A stretch of DNA of 64,000 bases. It comes from Hydrogenophilaceae bacterium (GTDB lineage: Bacteria; Pseudomonadota; Gammaproteobacteria; Burkholderiales; Thiobacillaceae). Location: positions 33,983-97,982 of the forward strand of contig JANJWO010000012.1 of assembly GCA_024709485.1 (NCBI GenBank), written 5' to 3'. The notes under the pieces were generated by a model. That model made no database searches. It saw only the letters and a program-made list of their open reading frames with translations, and was not told where the DNA came from. Positions 37,834-53,800 of this stretch are shown here, in pieces. Each line of letters begins with the position of its first letter. The first letter of the stretch is position 1. The position numbers were made by a program, and so were the translations under genes.

Positions 37834-40543
37834 TCGTTGTTCCCAGTGCTTCGTTGATCAGCGCGGCCTGCTCCGCCTTGTGGCGCGAGGGGTAGCCGGA
37901 AGCCGGCGCGGCGGCGGCCTCGCGCCCCGCATATTGGAATCTTCCGGCGTCGGGCAGGCAACGGTTGAGATGGTGCCAGATCGCATACCAGGCGCCCTGG
38001 TTCATCGGCTCTTCCTGCGCCCACACGAAGGACTGCGCCTGCGGGTAGGCCGCGAGGATTTCGCGCAGTTCCTGCTCGGGGAAGGGATAGAGCTGCTCGA
38101 TGCGCAGCAGCGCCACGTCGCGGCGCTCGCCGCGCGCGGCGTGGAGTTCGTAATACAGCTTGCCCGCGCACACCACCACGCGCCCGGCATCGCGCGGCTG
38201 GTCGGGGTCGTCGATCACGGTACGGAAAGCGCCCTGCGCCAGGTCTTGCAGCGCGGAGACCGCCTGCGGATGCCTGAGCAGGCTCTTGGGCGAGAGCACC
38301 ACCAGCGGCTTTCTCACCGGGCGCACGATCTGGCGCCGGAGCAGGTGGAAGATCTGCGAAGGCAGCGTCGGCACGCACACCAGCCAGTTGTTCTGCGCGG
38401 AGAGCTGCATGAAGCGCTCGAGGCGGCCCGAGGAATGCTCCGGGCCCTGCCCCTCGTAGCCGTGCGGCAGCAGCAGGGTCAGCCCGCACAGGCGGCCCCA
38501 CTTGGCTTCGCCGCTGGAGATGAACTGGTCGATCACCACCTGCGCGCCGTTGGCGAAATCGCCGAACTGCGCCTCCCACAGCACCAGGGTGTCCGGCTCG
38601 GCCGTGGCGTAGCCGTATTCATAGGCCAGCACGGCCTCTTCGGAAAGCAGCGAATCGATCACGGTGAACACGCCCTGGCGCTCGTGCAGGTGCTCGAGCG
38701 GGACATACACGCCTTCGGAGCGCAGCCTGCGGTTCTGGTCGTGCCACACGGCGTGGCGGTGGAAAAAGGTGCCGCGCGAGGCGTCCTGCCCGCTGAGCCG
38801 GATGTTGGTGCCCTTGTCGAGCAGGCTGGCGTAGGCGAGGGTTTCCGCCATGCCCCAGTCGAGCGGCTGCTCGCCCGCGGCCATCTTGCGGCGGTCGGCC
38901 ACCACCTTGGCGACGCGGTCGTGCAGGCTGAAGCCCTCGGGCACCTGGGTGATGCGCTCGCCCAGTCGCCTGAGATCGTCCGGCGGCACCGCGGTGTCCG
39001 CCGGGAGGCTGATGTCGCCGCCGCGGAAGCGGCTCCAGTTGGTGGCGAACACCTGCTTGAAATCGGAGGCCGCGGGCGGGCTCAGGCTTTCGCCGCGTTC
39101 CAGCTTTGCGCGGCTGGCCGCGACCATGGCCGCGTCCTCGCCCTCGCGCAGCACGCCCTCCTCGAGCAGGCGCTGCGCGTATTTGGCGCGGGTGCCGGGA
39201 TGCTCGCGCACCTTGCGGTACATCAGCGGCTGCGTCACCAGCGGCTCGTCCTGCTCGTTGTGGCCGTGGCGGCGGAAGCACACCAGGTCGATGAACACGT
39301 TGCGGTGGAAGGTGTAGCGATAGTCCACCGCCAGCTGCGCCACCCAGGCCACGGCGTCCACGTCGTCGGCGTTCACATGGAACACCGGCGCCTCCACCAT
39401 CTTGGCCACGTCGGTGCAATACAGGCTGGAGCGCACGTCGCGCGGGTCGGAAGTGGTGAAGCCGATCTGGTTGTTGACGACGACGTGGATGGCGCCGCCG
39501 TTGCGAAAGCCGCGCGTCTGCGACATGTTGAGGCTTTCCATCACCACGCCCTGGCCGGAGAGCGCGGCATCGCCATGCAGGATCACCGGCACCACCTCGA
39601 CGCCGGTGGCGTCGCCGCGCCGGTCCTGGCGCGCGCGCACCGAGCCGCGCACCACCGGATGCACGATTTCCAGGTGCGAGGGGTTGAAGGCCAGCGCCAG
39701 GTGCACGGGGCCGTAGGGCGTGGCCACGTCGTTGGAAAAGCCGCGGTGGTACTTGACGTCGCCCGACAGCGGGCCGTCGGCGTGGCCGTTGGCCGGCTCC
39801 TCGAACAGGCTCCCGAGCGAGCAGCCCAGCAGGGTGTTGAGCACGTTGATGCGCCCGCGGTGCGCCATGCCCATCACCACCTCGCGCGCGCCGTGCATGG
39901 CGGCGCGCGCGATCGCCGTGTCCAGCAGCGGGATCAGGCTTTCCGAGCCTTCGAGCGAAAAGCGCTTCTGCCCGGGATAGCGCGTGTGCAGGAATTTTTC
40001 CAGGGTTTCGGCATCGCTGAGGCGGCCGAGCAGATGCTTGCGGGCTTCGGGCACGTGGTGGAAATAGCCGTCGGCGCTCTCCATGCGCTCCTGCAGCCAG
40101 CGCTTGCGCGGCACGTCGGACAGATACATGAATTCGGCGCCGATGGTGCTGCAGTAGATGCGCTTGAGGCGCGCGATGGTGTCGGCCAGCCTGGCGCGCT
40201 TGGCGCCGACCAGCGTGCCGGTGTCGAACTCCTGTTCCAGATCGGCCGGGCCGATGCCGTAGTACTCGGGCGTCAGTTCCGCCAGCGCTTCCCGCCCGAA
40301 GCGGCCGAGCGGATCGAGATCCGCCTGGCGCGCGCCCAGATAGCGGTAGGCGTTGATGATGCGCAGCGCGCCGACCTGCCTGGATTCGAACAGCCTGACC
40401 GGGAGGGACTCGCCCGCCGCGCCGGCGGGCAGCGGCTGCGTCAGCCATTCGTCCGGCACCAGTTCCGGGTGCGCCTCGAGGAAGGCCGCGTTGGCGGCGT
40501 CGAGCGCGCTGCTGGCGATCCAGTCTTTGAGGTCAATGGCCAT
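37823..40543 (-). CDS. sucA: 2-oxoglutarate dehydrogenase E1
   Basis: A 906-residue thiamine-diphosphate enzyme that decarboxylates 2-oxoglutarate and succinylates E2. It has full family length, with the conserved HYRNIYF-region equivalent [56 protein letters not shown] (cofactor site), NNQIGFTTS and the C-terminal [13 protein letters not shown]. Upstream is gltA (95-base gap) and downstream sucB, overlapping. Confidence 0.97.
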
Positions 40544-40638
40544 GGCCGCTCCGCCGTTGCCGCCCCAGTGCTGACCGCCATGATTTCAGGATCGCCATCT
40601 CGCCACGCCCCTCGTGCTGAATGCTTGCTGAAGCTTGC

Positions 40639-41934
<1,296 letters not shown>

Positions 41935-41986
41935 GGGCTTGGAAACCTTTGTAACGCTTGCCCGATTGTAGCGCGCCAAGGTGAAA

Positions 41987-42244
41987 TCACCCAGCCGCGC
42001 GGATCCGCTCGACGATGCGCGCGTGCTGCGCGGGCGGCGGCTGGCGCCCCTCCAGCCAGGCCAGCAGGTCGGCATCGGCTTCTTGCAGCAGGGCCTCGAA
42101 GGCGCTGCAGGCCTCATCGGAAAGTCGGTCGAGCCCGCGATCGGCAAAGCGCGCGAGCCACAGATCGAGCTCCAGCAGCCCGCGCCGGCAGCGCCAGCGC
42201 AGGCGGCGCAGGCGGTCGCCGGTTTGGGGCGCTTCAGCCCTCAC
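41987..42244 (-). CDS. sdhE: Succinate dehydrogenase FAD assembly factor SdhE
   Basis: An 85-residue protein that promotes covalent flavinylation of SdhA. The family motif RGxxE is present as [11 protein letters not shown] (about 20-30), followed by the helical bundle with [24 protein letters not shown]. The start is a GTG five bases after the sdhB stop. The gene lies between sdhB and gltA. Confidence 0.9.
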   Translation of the reverse strand: MRAEAPQTGDRLRRLRWRCRRGLLELDLWLARFADRGLDRLSDEACSAFEALLQEADADLLAWLEGRQPPPAQHARIVERIRAAG

Positions 42245-42249
42245 GTCGA

Positions 42250-42945
42250 TCAAACCTTGCGCTTGACCAGCTGCTCGCGGATTCTGCCGATGGCCGCGTT
42301 CGGGTTCAGCCCCTTGGGACAGACTTCCACGCAGTTCATGATGCCGCGGCAGCGGTACAGGCGGTAGGCATCCTCGAGGTTGTCCAGTCTTTCCTGCGTG
42401 GCCTGATCGCGGCTGTCGGCGATGAAGCGCCAGGCCTGCAGGAGCCCGGCGGGGCCGACGAACTTGTCGGGGTGCCACCAGAACGAGGGGCAGAAACTGG
42501 TGCAGGCGCCGCACAGGATGCACTCGTAGGCGCCTTCCAGCTCGGCGCGCTCTGCCGGCGTCTGCAGGCGCTCGCGTTCGGGCTCCGGCTCCTCGTTGAC
42601 GAGCCAGGGCTTGATCGAGCGGTACTGGCGGTAGAAGGGCTCCATGTCGACGACGAAATCGCGGATCACCGGCAGCCCCGGCAGCGGGCGGATTTCGATC
42701 GGCTCCTTCAGGTCGGCGAGCGGCGTGACGCAGGCCAGCACGTTGCGGCCATTGGCGTTGACCGCGTCCGAGCCGCACACGCCTTCGCGGCAGGAGCGCC
42801 GGAACGCCAGGGTGTCGTCGCCCGCCTTGAGTTCGAGCAGGGCATCGAGCAGCATCTTGCCGGCCGGGTCGATATCGAGCTCGACTTCCTGCATGAACGG
42901 CTTCTTGCCGCTTTCAGGATCGTAGCGATGCAGGCGGAATTTCAT
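42250..42945 (-). CDS. sdhB: Succinate dehydrogenase iron-sulfur subunit
   Basis: A 231-residue subunit carrying three clusters: the [2Fe-2S] ligands in SCREGVCGSDAV, the [4Fe-4S] ligands in CILCGACTSFCPSFWW, and the [3Fe-4S] region in CRGIMNCVEVCPKGLNP. It passes electrons from FAD to the quinone in the membrane. It overlaps the sdhA stop by one base (TGATG) and is followed by sdhE. Confidence 0.97.
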   Translation of the reverse strand: MKFRLHRYDPESGKKPFMQEVELDIDPAGKMLLDALLELKAGDDTLAFRRSCREGVCGSDAVNANGRNVLACVTPLADLKEPIEIRPLPGLPVIRDFVVDMEPFYRQYRSIKPWLVNEEPEPERERLQTPAERAELEGAYECILCGACTSFCPSFWWHPDKFVGPAGLLQAWRFIADSRDQATQERLDNLEDAYRLYRCRGIMNCVEVCPKGLNPNAAIGRIREQLVKRKV

Positions 42946-44702
42946 CAGTAGCTCCGCGCCATGGGTTTGAAGCTCTCCACCGTGAGCGGCTTGAGGCGCA
43001 CCGGCTTGGTGTCGAGCTGGTCGTTTTCCAGGTGGTAGAGGGTGTGTTTCAGCCAGCGCTCGTCGTCGCGCGCTGGGAAGTCCTCGCGGCTGTGCGCGCC
43101 GCGGCTTTCCTCGCGCGCCAGCGCGGAGACGATGGTGGCGCGCGCGACCAGCAACAGATTTTCCAGCTCCAGCGCCTCGATGCGCGCGGTGTTGAACACC
43201 CGGCTCTGGTCGCCGAGCGTGATGCTTTTGGCCCGCTGCTGCAGCTTGGTCAATTCGTCCAGGCCCTCTTCCAGCACGGCGCGCTTGCGGTACACGCCGC
43301 AATGCTTCTGCATCAGGCGGCGCAATTCGCGCGTGATGCCGTCCACGCTTTCGTCGCCGCGCTTTTCACGCCAGCGCGCCAGGCGCCCGAGGCTCGGCTG
43401 CGCCGCCGCTTCCGGCAGTGCGCGCGGATAGGGATTCTCGCGCAGGTATTCGATCATGTGGCGGCCGGCGGCGCGGCCGAACACCACCAGATCCAGCAGC
43501 GAATTGCCGCCCAGGCGGTTGGCGCCGTGCACCGACACGCAGGCGCATTCGCCCACAGCATAGAGACCCGGCACCGGTTCCTCGGGGCCGTAGCGCGCCG
43601 GCGCCACCACCTGGCCGTTGAGGTTGGTCGGGATGCCGCCCATCATGTAGTGCGCGGTGGGCGCGACCGGGATCGGCGCGTTCACCGGATCGACGCCGGC
43701 GAAGCGGATGGAGAGTTCGCGGATGCCGGGCAGACGCCCGGCAATGACCTGCTCGCCCAGGTGTTCGAGCTTAAGCAGCACATGGTCGGCGTGCGGTCCG
43801 CAGCCGCGGCCTTCGTGGATTTCGGTGGCGATGGCGCGGCTCACCACGTCGCGCGAGGCCAGATCCTTGGCGTGCGGGGCGTAGCGCTCCATGAAGCGCT
43901 CGCCGTGCTTGTTGACGAGATAGCCGCCCTCGCCGCGCACGCCCTCGGTGATGAGGCTGCCCACCCCGGCGATGCCGGTGGGATGGAACTGCCAGAACTC
44001 CATGTCTTCCAGCGGCAGGCCGGCCCTGAGCACCATGCCGAGGCCGTCGCCGGTGTTGATCATGGCGTTGCTGGTGTTCCAGAACACGCGCCCTGCCCCG
44101 CCGGTGGCGAGCAGGGTGGCGCGCGCCTCGATCAGGATGGGCTCGCCGCTCTCGATGCTAAGCGCGGTGAGGCCGAGGCAATAGCCTTCGTCGTCGCGCA
44201 CCAGGTCGAGCGCGTAGTACTCGTCGAAGAACTGCGTGCGCGCGGCGATGTTGCGCTGGTACAGCGTGTGCAACAGCGCGTGCCCTGTGCGGTCGGCGCA
44301 GGCGCAGGTGCGCACCGCCTGCTCGCCACCGAAATGCTTGGACTGCCCGCCGAAGGGCCGCTGGTAGATCTTGCCGTTGTCGAGGCGCGAGAACGGCAGG
44401 CCCATGTGCTCCAGCTCGTACACGGCGTTGGCCGCCTCGCGGCACATGAACTCGATGGCATCCTGGTCGCCGAGGTAGTCCGAGCCCTTGACGGTGTCGA
44501 ACATGTGCCAGTGCCAGTCGTCCTCGGAGACGTTGCCGAGCGCGGCGGTGATGCCGCCTTGCGCCGACACCGTGTGCGAGCGCGTGGGGAACACCTTGGA
44601 CACCACCGCCACCTTGAAGCCGGAATCGGCCAGCTGCAGCGCGGCCCTGAGCCCCGCGCCGCCACCGCCGAGAATGACTGCGTCGAATACGCGCTTATCC
44701 AT
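42945..44702 (-). CDS. sdhA: Succinate dehydrogenase flavoprotein subunit
   Basis: A 585-residue subunit. FAD binding [15 protein letters not shown] at the N-terminus, the covalent-FAD His in [20 protein letters not shown], and active-site segments FHPTGIAG and [13 protein letters not shown]. The C-terminal fumarate-reductase/SDH domain is complete. It overlaps sdhD by eight bases upstream. Confidence 0.97.
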   Translation of the reverse strand: MDKRVFDAVILGGGGAGLRAALQLADSGFKVAVVSKVFPTRSHTVSAQGGITAALGNVSEDDWHWHMFDTVKGSDYLGDQDAIEFMCREAANAVYELEHMGLPFSRLDNGKIYQRPFGGQSKHFGGEQAVRTCACADRTGHALLHTLYQRNIAARTQFFDEYYALDLVRDDEGYCLGLTALSIESGEPILIEARATLLATGGAGRVFWNTSNAMINTGDGLGMVLRAGLPLEDMEFWQFHPTGIAGVGSLITEGVRGEGGYLVNKHGERFMERYAPHAKDLASRDVVSRAIATEIHEGRGCGPHADHVLLKLEHLGEQVIAGRLPGIRELSIRFAGVDPVNAPIPVAPTAHYMMGGIPTNLNGQVVAPARYGPEEPVPGLYAVGECACVSVHGANRLGGNSLLDLVVFGRAAGRHMIEYLRENPYPRALPEAAAQPSLGRLARWREKRGDESVDGITRELRRLMQKHCGVYRKRAVLEEGLDELTKLQQRAKSITLGDQSRVFNTARIEALELENLLLVARATIVSALAREESRGAHSREDFPARDDERWLKHTLYHLENDQLDTKPVRLKPLTVESFKPMARSY

Positions 44703-45045
44703 GCCCCCCCCAGAGTATCGCCGCGGCCCACACCGTGCACAGCCCCAGAGTCAGGGTGACCAGCAGGTTGAGCGCGAGGCGGAGCGAAATCGGCTTCACG
44801 TAATCCATCAGCACGTCGCGCAGGCCCACCCAGGCGTGCAAAGCCAGGCTCGCCACCAGCAGCCACACCAGCAGGCGCACGCTGTCCTGCCGGAACAGGG
44901 CGCGCAGGGTGGGGTAATCGAGCGCGGGCAGCTGCAGATAGCCGAGCCACAGGATCAGCCCCGACAGCAGCAGCACCACGGCCGAGAAGCGCTGCGCCAG
45001 CCACCAGCCGGTGCCGCTGTGGCTGCCGCTGACCGGCCTTCTCAT
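44695..45045 (-). CDS. sdhD: Succinate dehydrogenase membrane anchor SdhD
   Basis: A 116-residue protein with three membrane helices. The heme-ligand His lies in [22 protein letters not shown], with the conserved Asp-x-x-x-Asp-Tyr toward the quinone site. The gene follows sdhC after 169 bases that hold repeat copy E, an unusual break in this operon. Confidence 0.93.
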   Translation of the reverse strand: MRRPVSGSHSGTGWWLAQRFSAVVLLLSGLILWLGYLQLPALDYPTLRALFRQDSVRLLVWLLVASLALHAWVGLRDVLMDYVKPISLRLALNLLVTLTLGLCTVWAAAILWGGHG

Positions 45046-45062
45046 CCTGAAAACCCCACTTC

Positions 45063-45197
45063 AAGCCACAGAGGGCACAGAGCACACAGAGAAAGCCTCA
45101 TCCTTGTTGCACCGACAAGGGCCTCGCCCAAGCGAAAAAGTGCAGCAATCGAGTCAGCCTCTGTTTCTTCTCTGTGAACTCTGTGTGCTCTGTGGCT
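45063..45197. repeat. Hairpin-forming intergenic repeat, copy E (between sdhC and sdhD)
   Basis: Arms AAGCCACAGAGGGCACAGAG and GAACTCTGTGTGCTCTGTGGCT-type ends enclose a variable middle. It is almost the same element as copies A-C near lolA, but placed inside the sdh operon, so a strong hairpin would form in the sdhC-sdhD mRNA. Confidence 0.9.
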
Positions 45198-45214
45198 GAT
45201 TGCATTTTTGAAAT

Positions 45215-45601
45215 TCATGCGAACAGCCTCCACGCGGTGGCGAGCGCCACCAGGCCGCCGGCAACCGCCGCCGCCCGCGCCGAACGCCGCGCGGCGGCCA
45301 GCTCCGTGCCGAAATGCAGATCCATGAGCAAGTGGCGGATGCCGGCGAACAGATGATGCGCCAGCGCCCACACCGCCACGAGCAGCAGCAGTCGCACGGC
45401 CGGCTGCGCCAGCTGCCGCTGCACTTCCGCGAAGGCCTCGGCCCCGCTCAGCGCGCGCTCCAGCGCATACAGCGCCGCCGGCAGGCACAGAAACAGCAGC
45501 ACGCCCGAGACCCGGTGCAGGAACGAGACCCAGGCCGGCAGCGGCATGCGCAGGCCCATGAGGGGCAATGTCACCGGACGGTCGGGGCGCGCCTTGTACA
45601 T
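45215..45601 (-). CDS. sdhC: Succinate dehydrogenase cytochrome b556 subunit SdhC
   Basis: A 128-residue protein with three membrane helices. The pattern RPVTLPLMGLRMPLPAWVSFLHRVSGVLLF and the heme-ligand His in HHLFAGIRHLLMD match SdhC. The start MYKARPDRP at 45601 lies four bases after the malic enzyme stop. Confidence 0.93.
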   Translation of the reverse strand: MYKARPDRPVTLPLMGLRMPLPAWVSFLHRVSGVLLFLCLPAALYALERALSGAEAFAEVQRQLAQPAVRLLLLVAVWALAHHLFAGIRHLLMDLHFGTELAAARRSARAAAVAGGLVALATAWRLFA

Positions 45602-45605
45602 GCGC

Positions 45606-46832
<1,227 letters not shown>

Positions 46833-46902
46833 GGCTGAATTCAGGGAAGACATCAAAAACGCTAGAATAGCGGTTTTCCCGTCAATTTCCGACTGCAACG
46901 CC

Positions 46903-49557
<2,655 letters not shown>

Positions 49558-49568
49558 ACCTTCGCTCG

Positions 49569-50054
49569 ATGTTCTACCTCGACCTTTTTTCCGCCCTCGA
49601 ACGCCATAAGGTCGAGTACGTTCTGATCGGCGGACTGGCGGTTTCGCTGCATGGCATCGAGCGCGCGACCATGGATATCGACGTGACGGTTGCCATGACG
49701 CCGGAGAACCTTTCGGCGCTGGTTGCCATGGCGCGTGAACTCGGCATGACGCCTGTTCTGCCTGTCGATCTGAATACCTTGAGCGATATTGATCAACTGG
49801 CACAATGGCATCAGCAACGCAACCTGGAAGCCTTCGCGTTGCGCGCGCCAGGACAGGCAGGCATTACGCTGGATATACTGCTGTATCCATCCGTTGATTT
49901 TTCTGGCATGCGCGAACGCGCGGTGGCATACAACGCCGGCAGTGTGCCTGTCATCGTCGCCTGCATCGACGACCTGATTGCGCTCAAACAGGCGATCGGC
50001 CGTCCGATTGACCTGACCGACATCGAACACCTCAAGCGGCTGAAGGAAACCTGA
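49569..50054 (+). CDS. Nucleotidyltransferase-fold protein (AbiEii/MNT-like)
   Basis: A 161-residue protein. The motif GGLAVSLHGIERATMDIDV matches the nucleotidyltransferase GG...DxD signature with both metal-binding Asp residues, and VACIDDLIALKQAIGRPIDLTDIEHL is the usual C-terminal helical part of stand-alone family members. Such proteins serve as toxins, antitoxins or modifying enzymes in toxin-antitoxin pairs. It starts 11 bases after acnA and is followed immediately by a 61-residue protein. Confidence 0.85.
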   Translation: MFYLDLFSALERHKVEYVLIGGLAVSLHGIERATMDIDVTVAMTPENLSALVAMARELGMTPVLPVDLNTLSDIDQLAQWHQQRNLEAFALRAPGQAGITLDILLYPSVDFSGMRERAVAYNAGSVPVIVACIDDLIALKQAIGRPIDLTDIEHLKRLKET

Positions 50055-50055
50055 G

Positions 50056-50241
50056 ATGCCCTTCAACCGCGGCGACCGCACCTACTACGTCAGCGACGAG
50101 CGCCTGAAGGCATTCAAGGCGCTATCGACCGAAGAGAAGTTGCGCTGGGCGGAAGAGCTGGCGACCTTCATCCTGCTGACGCGCGAATCCGGCAAACCAG
50201 CCAACCAGGCGCAGCCTGGCAAGCCGGCACCTGAGAAATAA
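50056..50241 (+). CDS. Small protein, possible partner of the nucleotidyltransferase
   Basis: A 61-residue protein of unknown function starting one base after the nucleotidyltransferase stop. It reads MPFNRGDRTYYVSDERLKAF, then LSTEEKLRWAEELATFILL, an amphipathic helix, and a Pro/Lys-rich tail. The tight spacing suggests a functional pair. Confidence 0.7.
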   Translation: MPFNRGDRTYYVSDERLKAFKALSTEEKLRWAEELATFILLTRESGKPANQAQPGKPAPEK

Positions 50242-50347
50242 CCCATCTCCGGGCGGACCAGGCTTTCGGCCTCATCCGTGCTGAGACAGCAGGCATAAGT
50301 GTGGTGGGCTAGGATGAGGGCATCCTCTTCTCTTCAAGGAGCCCGCC

Positions 50348-50800
50348 ATGGACAAGTCCCAGGAAAAGTTCATCCTCGATCAACTGCGGCGCCACAAGAG
50401 CATGACCCTTGCCACGCTGCGGCCGGACGGTTTCCCCCAGGCGACGACGGTGACCTACGCCAACGAAGGCTTCGAGCTCTATTTCTGCTGCGACACCGCC
50501 AGCCAGAAGGCGAAGAACATTCGCAAGAACGACAAGGTATCCGCCGCCATCGACCGCGACCCGCGCAACTGGAACCGCACCAGGGGCATCTCGCTGGGCG
50601 GGCGGGCGCAGGTATTGAAAGGCAAGCGCGAGCGCGAGCACGCCCTTGCCCTGCTGGCGAAGAAATTCCCCGAGATGGGCGACGTTACGGCTGGCGAACC
50701 GGGCCTGGCCTTCGTGCGGGTGCGCCCCAGCGTGATGTCCCTGATCGACTACACCCAGGGCTTCGGCCATGCCGAGTTGGTCGAAGTCGACGCCTGCTAG
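50348..50800 (+). CDS. Pyridoxamine 5'-phosphate oxidase-like flavin-binding protein
   Basis: A 150-residue split-barrel protein. MTLATLRPDGFPQATTVTY and LYFCCDTASQKAKNIRKNDKVSAAI are the usual FMN-binding strands of the PNPOx-like family, which includes heme-degrading and F420/FMN-binding proteins. The substrate is unknown. AAGGAGCCCGCC precedes the ATG. It is convergent with cusA. Confidence 0.87.
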   Translation: MDKSQEKFILDQLRRHKSMTLATLRPDGFPQATTVTYANEGFELYFCCDTASQKAKNIRKNDKVSAAIDRDPRNWNRTRGISLGGRAQVLKGKREREHALALLAKKFPEMGDVTAGEPGLAFVRVRPSVMSLIDYTQGFGHAELVEVDAC

Positions 50801-50860
50801 CTGCAAAACGCGGGGCGCCGGCGTTCGGGCCGGGACGATTGCCGCGCTGGCCGCCCGCCC

Positions 50861-53800
50861 TTACTGGCGGGTGGGGCGCAGGCTGCGCGTCTGCCACATC
50901 AGGTACAGCGCGGGCAGGACGAACAGCGACAGCAAGGGCGCGGTGAGCATGCCGCCGACCAGGGGGGCGGCCACGCGCTTCATGACATCGGAGCCGGTGC
51001 CGTCGCTGAACATGACCGGCAGCAGGCCGGCGATGATCACCGCCACCGTCATCATTTTGGGGCGTATCCGCAACAAGGCGCCCTCGATGACGGCATTGCG
51101 CAAGGCCGCCTGCCCGAACTCGCGCCCGGAGCGCCGGGCCTCCTCGATGGCGTTGTCTATGTAGAGCAGCATCACCACGCCGAACTCGGCGGCGACGCCG
51201 GCCAGCGCGATAAAGCCGACCCCCACCGCCACCGACGAATTGTAGCCAAGCCAATAGACCAGCCAGAATCCGCCCACGAGCGAGAACGGCAGGCACGCGG
51301 CCACGAGCAGCGCCTTGCCGAAATGGCGGAAGTGCAGGTAGAGGAGCAGCAGCACCAGCAGCAGGGTGAGCGGAATGACCAGTTGCAGCCGCTCCTTGGC
51401 ATGGACGAGGTTCTCGTACTGGCCGGACCAGGCGATGCTGTAGCCCGGCGGCAGCGCGACGCTGCCCGCGACCGCCTGTTTCGCGGCGCTGACATAGCCG
51501 CCCAGATCCCGGCCGTCGACATCGACGTAGACATAGCCGGTGAGGCGCCCGTTCACGCTCTTGATCTCGGCCGGCCCGTCGGCAATGCTGATCCTGGCCA
51601 GCACGCCCAGCGGCACCTGGGCGCCGGAGGGCGTGACCACGCGGCTGGCGGAAAGCGCGGCGAGCGAGTCGCGGAAGGCGCGCGGATAGCGCATATTGAT
51701 CGAGAAGCGCTCGCGGCCGTCTATGACGGTGCCGATTTCCTCCCCGCCGATGGCGTTCTGCACCAGACGCTGCACGTCGGCGACGCTGACGCCGTAGCGC
51801 GCCGCCTGGTCGCGGTCGACATCCACATCCAGATAGCGTCCCCCGGCCACGCGCTCGGCGAAGACGCCGCGGGTGCCCGGCACCGGTTTCAGGGCGGACT
51901 CGATTTTCTCCGCCAGCGCGGCGATGCCGTGCAAGTCCGGACCCGTGATCCTGACGCCGACCGCGGTGCGGATGCCGGTGGAGAGCATGTCGATGCGGGT
52001 GCGGATCGGATAGCCCCAGGAGTTGGTCAGTCCGGGCAGGCGCACGGTCTGGTCGAGCTTGCGAATCAGGTCCTCGACCGTTGCGCCGGCCGGCCATTCG
52101 CTGCGCGGCTTGAGCAGGATCGTGGTCTCCAGCATGGAAAGCGGCGCGGGGTCGGTGGCGGTCTCGGCGCGGCCGGCCTTGCCGAACACGCGCGCCACTT
52201 CCGGCATCTGGCGGATCAGGCGATCGGTCACCTGCAGGATGTTGGCCGCCTCGCCGATGGAGACGCCGGGAAGCGTGGTGGGCATGTAGAGCAGGTCGCC
52301 CTCGTACATCGGCGGCATGAACTCGCTGCCCAGGCGGCTGGCGGGCCAGGCCAGGCTGGCGAGCAGCACGACGGCGACCGCCAGCACCGTTTTGGGCCGC
52401 TCCAGCGCCTGGAGCAGCGCGGGCCGGTAAAGATGCTGCAGCACGCGGTTGAGCGGGTTCTTGTGCTCGGGCACGATGCGGCCACGGATGAAATAACCCA
52501 TCAAGATCGGTATCAGGGTCACCGCCAGCGCGGCGCTCGCCGCCATGGCGTAGGTCTTGGTGTAGGCCAGCGGGGCAAAGAGCTTGCCCTCCTGCCCGCT
52601 CAGCGTGAACACCGGCAGGAAGGACACGGTGATGATCAGCAGGGAAAAAAACAGCGCGGGTCCGACCTCCACCGCGCTCGCCCGCGCCACCTCCCAGCGA
52701 TCGCAGTCCGGCCCGGCGCGCTCGAGGTGCTTGTGCATGTTCTCGATCAGCACGATGGCCGCGTCCACCATGGCGCCGATCGCGATGGCGATGCCCCCCA
52801 GGGACATGATGTTGGCCGTGACGCCCTGGTACTTCATGACGATGAAGGCGGTGAGGATGCCGATCGGCAGGGTCACCACCGCCACCAGCGACGAGCGCAG
52901 ATGAAACAGGAAGGCCAGGCAGACCAGCGCCACCACCAGCGATTCCTCCAGCAGCTTGTTGCGCAGATTGTCGATGGCGCGGTTGATCAGGCCCGAGCGA
53001 TCGTAGGTGATCGCCAGCTCCACGCCCGCGGGCAGCCCCGCCTGAAGCTCCTTGAGGCGGGCCTTGACGCGCTCGATGGTTTCCAGGGCATTGTGGCCGT
53101 AGCGCATGACCACGATGCCGCCCGTGACCTCGCCCTCGCCGTCGAGGTCGGTCACCCCGCGCCGCGGGCCGGGTCCGGTCTGGACGTTTGCGATGTCCTG
53201 CAGCCGGATGGGCACGCCCTGGGCGTCCGTGCCCACGGCGATCTTGCGGAAGTCGTCCAGCGTCTTGAGGTAGCCGCCCGCCCTGACCATGTACTCGGCG
53301 CCGCTCATTTCCAGCACCGAGCCGCCGCCGGAAAGGTTGTTGTCGCGCACCGCCTCGGCCACGTTTTGCAGCGAGAGCTTGTAGGCGGCCAGCCGGTTGG
53401 GATTGATTTCGATCTGGAACTGGCGCGCCATGCCGCCGACGCTCGCCACTTCCGCCACGCCGGGGATGTTCTGCAGCTCGTACTTCAGGAAGAAATCCTG
53501 CACCGCGCGCAGCGTGTCCGCGTCATGGCGATGATGTTTGTCGACCAGCGCGTATTCGAATATCCAGCCGACGCCGGAGGCATCCGGCCCGAGCGTGGGC
53601 GCGACACCGCGCGGCAGGCGCGCGGCCGCCTGGCTCAGGTATTCCAGCACGCGGGAACGCGCCCAGTAAGGGTCGGTGCCCTCCTTGAAAATGATGTAGA
53701 TGTTGGACTCGCCGAACATCGAAAACCCGCGCACCGCGGTGGACCCCGGCACCGCCAGCAGCGCCGACGCCAGCGGGAAAGTCACCTGGTCCTCGACCAG

